A program made the position numbers and the translations under genes. Below the pieces are notes generated by a model, which was not told the origin of the DNA, did no database searches, and saw only the letters and a list, made by a program, of their open reading frames with translations. DNA of 64,000 nt, from assembly GCA_016124745.1 (NCBI GenBank), contig WGNC01000010.1, forward strand, positions 1-64,000, written 5' to 3'. Shown here one piece after another: positions 61,212 through 64,000 of this stretch. The DNA is from Thiobacillus sp. (GTDB lineage Bacteria; Pseudomonadota; Gammaproteobacteria; Burkholderiales; Thiobacillaceae). How positions within the stretch are numbered: the first letter of the stretch is position 1; each line of letters starts with the position of its first letter.

Positions 61212-62588
61212 ATGAATTTCAAGCTCGAAATCCTGATTCTCGCCGCGGGCAAGGGCACCCGCATGCGTTCCGACCTGCCCAAGGTGCTGCACAAACTGGC
61301 CGGCAAGCCCCTGCTCGGGCACGTGGTGGACACGGCGCATGCACTCGGTGCAACGCAAACCTGTGTGGTGTATGGCTTCGGCGGCGAAGCCGTGCCGCAG
61401 GCGATGGCTGACGACAAGCTGACGTTTGTGCTTCAGGCCGAACAGCATGGCACCGGCCACGCCGTGAAGCAGGCCTTGCCCTGGCTCGCAGACGACGGCG
61501 TAACGCTGGTGCTGTATGGCGATGTGCCGCTGACCCACATGGCTACCCTGCAGCCGCTGGTGGCGGCCGCGAAGGCGGGCAAGCTGGGCCTGCTGACCGT
61601 GACGCTGGCCCATCCCGATGGCTATGGCCGCATCGTGCGCGAGAACGGTACCGTCACGCGCATCGTCGAGCACAAGGACGCGACGCCTGCCGAGCGCGCG
61701 ATTCAGGAGGTCAACACCGGCATCCTTGCAGTGGCCACCCGCCACCTGAAGCAGTGGATCGCAGAACTGAAGAACGACAACGCGCAGGGCGAGTATTACC
61801 TTACCGACATCATCGCGCTGGCAGTGCGGGATACGGTCGAAGTGGAGACGCACCAGCCGGCATTCGAGTGGGAGGTGCTGGGGGTGAACAGCAAGGCACA
61901 GCTTGCGGCGCTGGAGCGCATTCACCAGAACGAGATCGCCCAGGGTCTGCTCGATGCGGGCGTGACCCTGCTGGATCCGGCGCGGCTCGACGTGCGCGGC
62001 ACGCTGGCGTGCGGCCGCGACGTGACGATCGACGTCAACTGCGTGTTCGAAGGTCTTGTGGAATTGGGCGACGGCGTGCAAGTGGGCGCCAACTGCGTGC
62101 TGCGCAATGTGCAGGTGGCGGCAGGCACGCGCATCGACGCCTTCACCCTGATCGACGAAGCCCGCATCGGCGAGGCCAACCGGCTTGGGCCCTTCTCGCG
62201 GATTCGGCCGGGCACCGTGCTGGCGCGCGACGTCCACGTGGGCAACTTCGTCGAGATCAAGAACAGTCAGATTGACGAGGGCTCCAAGATCAACCACCTG
62301 TCCTACGTCGGCGACACCACCATGGGCAAGAAGGTCAACATCGGGGCTGGCACCATCACCTGCAATTACGACGGCGCCCACAAGCACCGCACGGTGATCG
62401 AGGACGAGGTCTTCGTCGGCTCCGACACCCAGCTGGTGGCGCCTGTGACCGTCGGTCGCGGCGCGACGCTGGGGGCCGGAACCACCTTGACCCGTGATGC
62501 ACCCGCCGGCGAACTCACCCTGTCGCGGGCGAAGCAACTCACCATCAGCGGCTGGAAGCGGCCGGTCAAACAGAAAAGGGAAGGCTAA
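61212..62588 (+). CDS. glmU: Bifunctional GlmU (GlcNAc-1-P uridyltransferase / acetyltransferase)
   Basis: 458 residues. Uridyltransferase domain with [19 protein letters not shown], then the left-handed beta-helix acetyltransferase ([25 protein letters not shown]). Makes UDP-GlcNAc for peptidoglycan and LPS. glmU-glmS are adjacent, 2 bases apart, as in E. coli. Confidence 0.97.
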   Translation: MNFKLEILILAAGKGTRMRSDLPKVLHKLAGKPLLGHVVDTAHALGATQTCVVYGFGGEAVPQAMADDKLTFVLQAEQHGTGHAVKQALPWLADDGVTLVLYGDVPLTHMATLQPLVAAAKAGKLGLLTVTLAHPDGYGRIVRENGTVTRIVEHKDATPAERAIQEVNTGILAVATRHLKQWIAELKNDNAQGEYYLTDIIALAVRDTVEVETHQPAFEWEVLGVNSKAQLAALERIHQNEIAQGLLDAGVTLLDPARLDVRGTLACGRDVTIDVNCVFEGLVELGDGVQVGANCVLRNVQVAAGTRIDAFTLIDEARIGEANRLGPFSRIRPGTVLARDVHVGNFVEIKNSQIDEGSKINHLSYVGDTTMGKKVNIGAGTITCNYDGAHKHRTVIEDEVFVGSDTQLVAPVTVGRGATLGAGTTLTRDAPAGELTLSRAKQLTISGWKRPVKQKREG

Positions 62589-62590
62589 TC

Positions 62591-64000
62591 ATGTGCGGCA
62601 TTGTCGGCGCGGTTGCGCAGCGTAATGTTGTTCCCATCCTGCTCGAAGGCCTGCGGCGGCTGGAATACCGTGGCTACGACTCGGCCGGGCTTGTCACAAT
62701 CAACGGCGGTCTGAAACGGGTACGCAGTATCGGCCGTGTCGCCTCTCTGGCGGAAACCTGTGCAGCACAACAGGTGCATGGCCACCTCGGCATCGCGCAC
62801 ACGCGCTGGGCGACCCACGGGGCGCCTTCGGAGGCCAACGCGCACCCGCATGTCAGCGGCCATCTGTCGGTCGTTCACAACGGCATCATCGAAAACCACG
62901 AAGCCTTGCGCATCCGGCTCAAGGCAGCTGGCTTTGTTTTCACTTCGGAAACCGACACCGAGGTCATCGCGCACCTGATCGCGCTGCATTACCGCCAGAG
63001 CAAGGACCTGCTCGCCGCCACCCGCGCCGCAGCGGCCGAACTCGAAGGTGCCTATGCCATCGGCGTGGTGAGCGAAGAGGCGCCCAACCAGCTGGTATGC
63101 GCCCGCAAGGGCAGCCCGCTGTTGATCGGGCTGGGCATCGAGGAAAACTTCATCGCCTCCGATGTCTCGGCCCTGCTGCCGGTGACCCAGCGCGTGATGT
63201 ATCTGGAAGAAGGCGACGTGGCGGATATCGGCCTGCTGTCGGTGACTGTCTACGACGCCAGCGGCAACCGGGTCGACCGCAGTGTGCATATCTCCGAACT
63301 GTCGGCCGACATGGCCGAGCTCGGCAATTATCGCCACTTCATGCAGAAGGAAATCCACGAGCAGCCACGCGCGCTGACCGACACGCTGCTCATCGCGGTG
63401 GCGCAGGATCACATCCAGCCCGAGTGGTTCGGCTTCGACGCCGCCGCAGTGCTGAGCAAGGTGAATGCGGTGACGTTCCTGGCCTGCGGCACCAGCTTCC
63501 ACGCGGCCAAAGTGGCCACCTACTGGCTGGAGGAAATTGCGGGCATTCCGGCGCACGCCGAAATCGCCAGCGAATACCGCTACCGAACCAGCGTACCCAA
63601 CCCGGACGCGCTCATCGTCACCATCTCGCAATCGGGCGAAACCGCCGACACGCTGGCGGCGCTGAACCACGCCAAGGCGCTCGGCCAGGACAAGACGCTG
63701 ACGATCTGCAATGTGCCGGAGTCCGCCCTCACTCGAGCGTCGCGGCTGAAGTTCCTGACCCGCGCCGGACCCGAAATCGGCGTCGCGTCGACCAAGGCCT
63801 TCACCACCCAGCTGGCCGGGCTATTCCTGCTGACGCTGGTGCCGGCAAAGCTGCGCGGCAATTTGACGCCCCTGCAGGAAACCGCCCATCTCACCGCGCT
63901 ACGTGGCTTGCCGAACAAGGTGCAGCAGGCCTTGGCCCTGGAGCCGCTGGTCGAAGCCTGGTCGCAGCGCTTCGCCAACAAGCACCATGCGCTGTTCCTC
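62591..64000 (+). CDS. glmS: Glutamine-fructose-6-phosphate transaminase GlmS, N-terminal part
   Basis: About 470 residues seen of the usual ~608; the window ends inside the gene. MCGIVGAV starts with the catalytic Cys (after Met removal). RWATHGAPSEANAHPH and GYDSAGL mark the glutaminase domain; the first SIS domain (CGTSFHAAKVATYWLEE, SQSGETADT) is present. It makes glucosamine-6-P for GlmM and GlmU. Confidence 0.97.
   Translation, partial: MCGIVGAVAQRNVVPILLEGLRRLEYRGYDSAGLVTINGGLKRVRSIGRVASLAETCAAQQVHGHLGIAHTRWATHGAPSEANAHPHVSGHLSVVHNGIIENHEALRIRLKAAGFVFTSETDTEVIAHLIALHYRQSKDLLAATRAAAAELEGAYAIGVVSEEAPNQLVCARKGSPLLIGLGIEENFIASDVSALLPVTQRVMYLEEGDVADIGLLSVTVYDASGNRVDRSVHISELSADMAELGNYRHFMQKEIHEQPRALTDTLLIAVAQDHIQPEWFGFDAAAVLSKVNAVTFLACGTSFHAAKVATYWLEEIAGIPAHAEIASEYRYRTSVPNPDALIVTISQSGETADTLAALNHAKALGQDKTLTICNVPESALTRASRLKFLTRAGPEIGVASTKAFTTQLAGLFLLTLVPAKLRGNLTPLQETAHLTALRGLPNKVQQALALEPLVEAWSQRFANKHHALFL

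Overview
The window is about 64 kb of GC-rich, gene-dense chromosome from a betaproteobacterium. It most resembles Thiobacillus or another member of the Hydrogenophilales. The evidence is gene order (smg-dprA-LysM / def-fmt-rsmB-DUF4390-ntrYX-trkAH; trxA-rho-rpmE; glmU-glmS), a periplasmic DsrE-type sulfur protein, several c-type cytochromes, a class II (B12-type) ribonucleotide reductase and glycolate oxidation genes typical of autotrophs. The species call is inference. I saw no rRNA, tRNA, CRISPR array, prophage or insertion sequence.

Layout. 1-16.3 kb: smg, dprA and a LysM protein on the minus strand; then def, fmt, rsmB, DUF4390, ntrYX, trkAH, a TPR protein and an iron-trafficking protein on plus, closed by a terminator; then phoU, a small exported protein, a Nudix-ThiE fusion and a DUF815 ATPase on minus. 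16.4-28.2 kb: a monoheme cytochrome c, then a long minus-strand run of argJ, two FMN-binding-split proteins, small conserved genes, an AddAB-like helicase/nuclease pair and a ferredoxin. 28.3-34.3 kb: trxA, rho, rpmE, an M48 lipoprotein peptidase, an ArnT-like membrane protein and mobA on plus. 34.5-44.8 kb: a DUF1254 protein, then a minus-strand operon of a transketolase/phosphoketolase-like enzyme, a DUF1537 kinase and glcD-glcE-glcF, with a divergent IclR regulator over a clear palindromic operator. 44.9-50.8 kb: a nonaheme cytochrome facing a PmrAB/QseBC-type two-component system across three CTTAAG boxes, then an AI-2E-family permease and an ACT-domain protein. 50.9-64 kb: a DsrE protein, CbiX, DUF502, a heme lipoprotein, a GIY-YIG protein, a patatin, a class II RNR, an OmpA protein, PPK2, glmU and a partial glmS.

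Three things stand out. First, short palindromic repeats are inserted in frame inside conserved protein genes: the Nudix-ThiE gene twice, glcE with 41 extra codons, and addA with a composite of two repeat types. Related copies lie at the 5' ends of addB and the ArnT-like gene. Second, the IclR-controlled operon links a TPP enzyme and a DUF1537 kinase to glycolate oxidase and may be an undescribed C2/C4 acid route. Third, the CTTAAG boxes at the nonaheme cytochrome have a similar 11-bp-phased array upstream of the monoheme cytochrome 31 kb away, which suggests a shared electron-transfer regulon. Also notable are an NtrX with an eroded AAA+ domain and a duplicated rho 3' end.
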